A DNA stretch of 64,000 nt from Erysipelotrichales bacterium (GTDB lineage: Bacteria; Bacillota_I; Bacilli_A; Erysipelotrichales; Erysipelotrichaceae), in assembly GCA_910576345.1 (NCBI GenBank), contig CAJTIT010000018.1, forward strand, positions 1-64,000. Direction: 5' to 3'. The position numbers and the translations under genes are program-made. Every line of letters starts with the position of its first letter. Positions within the stretch are counted from its first letter, which is position 1. The notes under the pieces were generated by a model. That model worked only from the letters and a program-made list of their open reading frames with translations. It had not been told where the DNA came from and did no database searches. Positions 63,886-64,000 of this stretch are shown one piece after another.

Positions 63886-63914
63886 AATATACCACGATTT
63901 CCCTTGAATTACAA
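63886..63914 (-). promoter_or_regulatory. Promoter of the rimP-nusA-infB-rbfA operon
   Basis: Minus-strand TTGTAA (63909-63914), 17-base spacer, TATATT (63886-63891). It lies between the end of the upstream gene (63924) and the leader hairpin. Confidence 0.65.
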
Positions 63915-63923
63915 TATTTTTTT

Positions 63924-64000
63924 TCAATTTTTCCATTCTATTCCTAACATCCCCATAATGGTCGTACTCAAAAGATTGAAAGTAAGAATGAGCAAAATGA
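63924..64000 (-). CDS. C-terminal end of an unidentified gene (runs off window)
   Basis: A minus-strand frame open to the window edge gives ILLILTFNLLSTTIMGM and ends GIEWKN, with TGA at 63924-63926. The hydrophobic start looks like the last helix of a membrane protein. Only 24 codons are visible, so identity cannot be judged. Its stop lies just before the rimP promoter, which supports it being a real gene end. Confidence 0.4.
   Translation of the reverse strand, partial: ILLILTFNLLSTTIMGMLGIEWKN

Noticed and set aside
1-64000. tRNA, rRNA, CRISPR arrays, prophage or plasmid functions
   Set aside because: No clover-leaf-like segment, no regularly spaced repeats and no phage or plasmid replication genes were seen in any intergenic region.

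Overview
The window is 64 kb of low-GC chromosome from a Gram-positive Bacillota. The gene set (short IF-2, CoaBC/CoaX, MEP-pathway IspD, recU-ponA opposite nth-dnaD-ypmB, ParC/ParE, PlsY, and the rimP-nusA-rnpM-ylxQ-infB-rbfA operon) and the many IS3/ISNCY-type relatives of gut Firmicutes suggest a host-associated Erysipelotrichia-like organism. That placement is inference from gene content and protein style, not from a marker-gene tree.

Layout. 1-1750: the start of an IS3-family element inserted in the middle of an ISNCY-type transposase, followed by a solitary Mrr-type restriction endonuclease. 1996-5134: rlmD, a YihY membrane protein, a DUF4358 lipoprotein and a small pyrophosphatase-like protein. 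5374-8200: a cadmium/zinc efflux operon (cadC-cadA) with a clear promoter and operator. 8251-10737: glycerate kinase and an AGCS sodium:amino-acid symporter. 10942-24466: cell-wall and coenzyme genes, namely a stand-alone glycosyltransferase-51, an NlpC/P60 hydrolase, NAD(P)HX repair, coaBC-coaX, a YitT protein, recU-ponA, nth-dnaD-ypmB and a flavin reductase-like protein. 24482-29330: a HAD phosphatase, a threonine aldolase, an ABC transporter, a DUF6442 membrane protein/XRE regulator pair and DUF3892. 29336-37113: an almost gapless nine-gene minus-strand unit running from ispD through radical SAM, rdgB, trmL and a membrane protein into a surface O-acylation cassette (SGNH esterase, DUF4358, MBOAT acyltransferase, DHHW protein). 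37341-40178: the Trk potassium-uptake pair. 40303-42421: dGTPase and an unknown membrane-anchored protein. 42462-47483: sensor kinase, response regulator, ABC ATPase and FtsX-type permease. 47812-48432: a secreted beta-rich protein. 48795-53213: parC-parE. 53376-56466: plsY and a P-type cation ATPase. 56467-58376: two decayed genes. 58492-63819: a cupin, then the transcription/translation operon. The end of an unidentified upstream gene closes the window.

The most unusual property is gene decay outside mobile elements. trkA has a one-base frameshift, trkH an in-frame TGA near its start, the 790-residue ABC permease a one-base frameshift, and an M23 endopeptidase carries two nonsense codons, a frameshift and loss of a metal-ligand histidine. 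Next to the last lies a plus-strand relic spread over several frames. The M23 case cannot be a single sequencing error. The others could be, and each needs a check against reads.

The best candidates for something little described are the O-acylation cassette locked into a housekeeping operon, the XRE/DUF6442 pair whose promoter carries three direct repeats, the secreted beta-rich protein behind a LacI-type operator beside the kinase-regulated ABC transporter, and a short independent transcription unit with a possible 25-codon gene upstream of ltaE. I saw no tRNA, rRNA, CRISPR array, prophage or origin.
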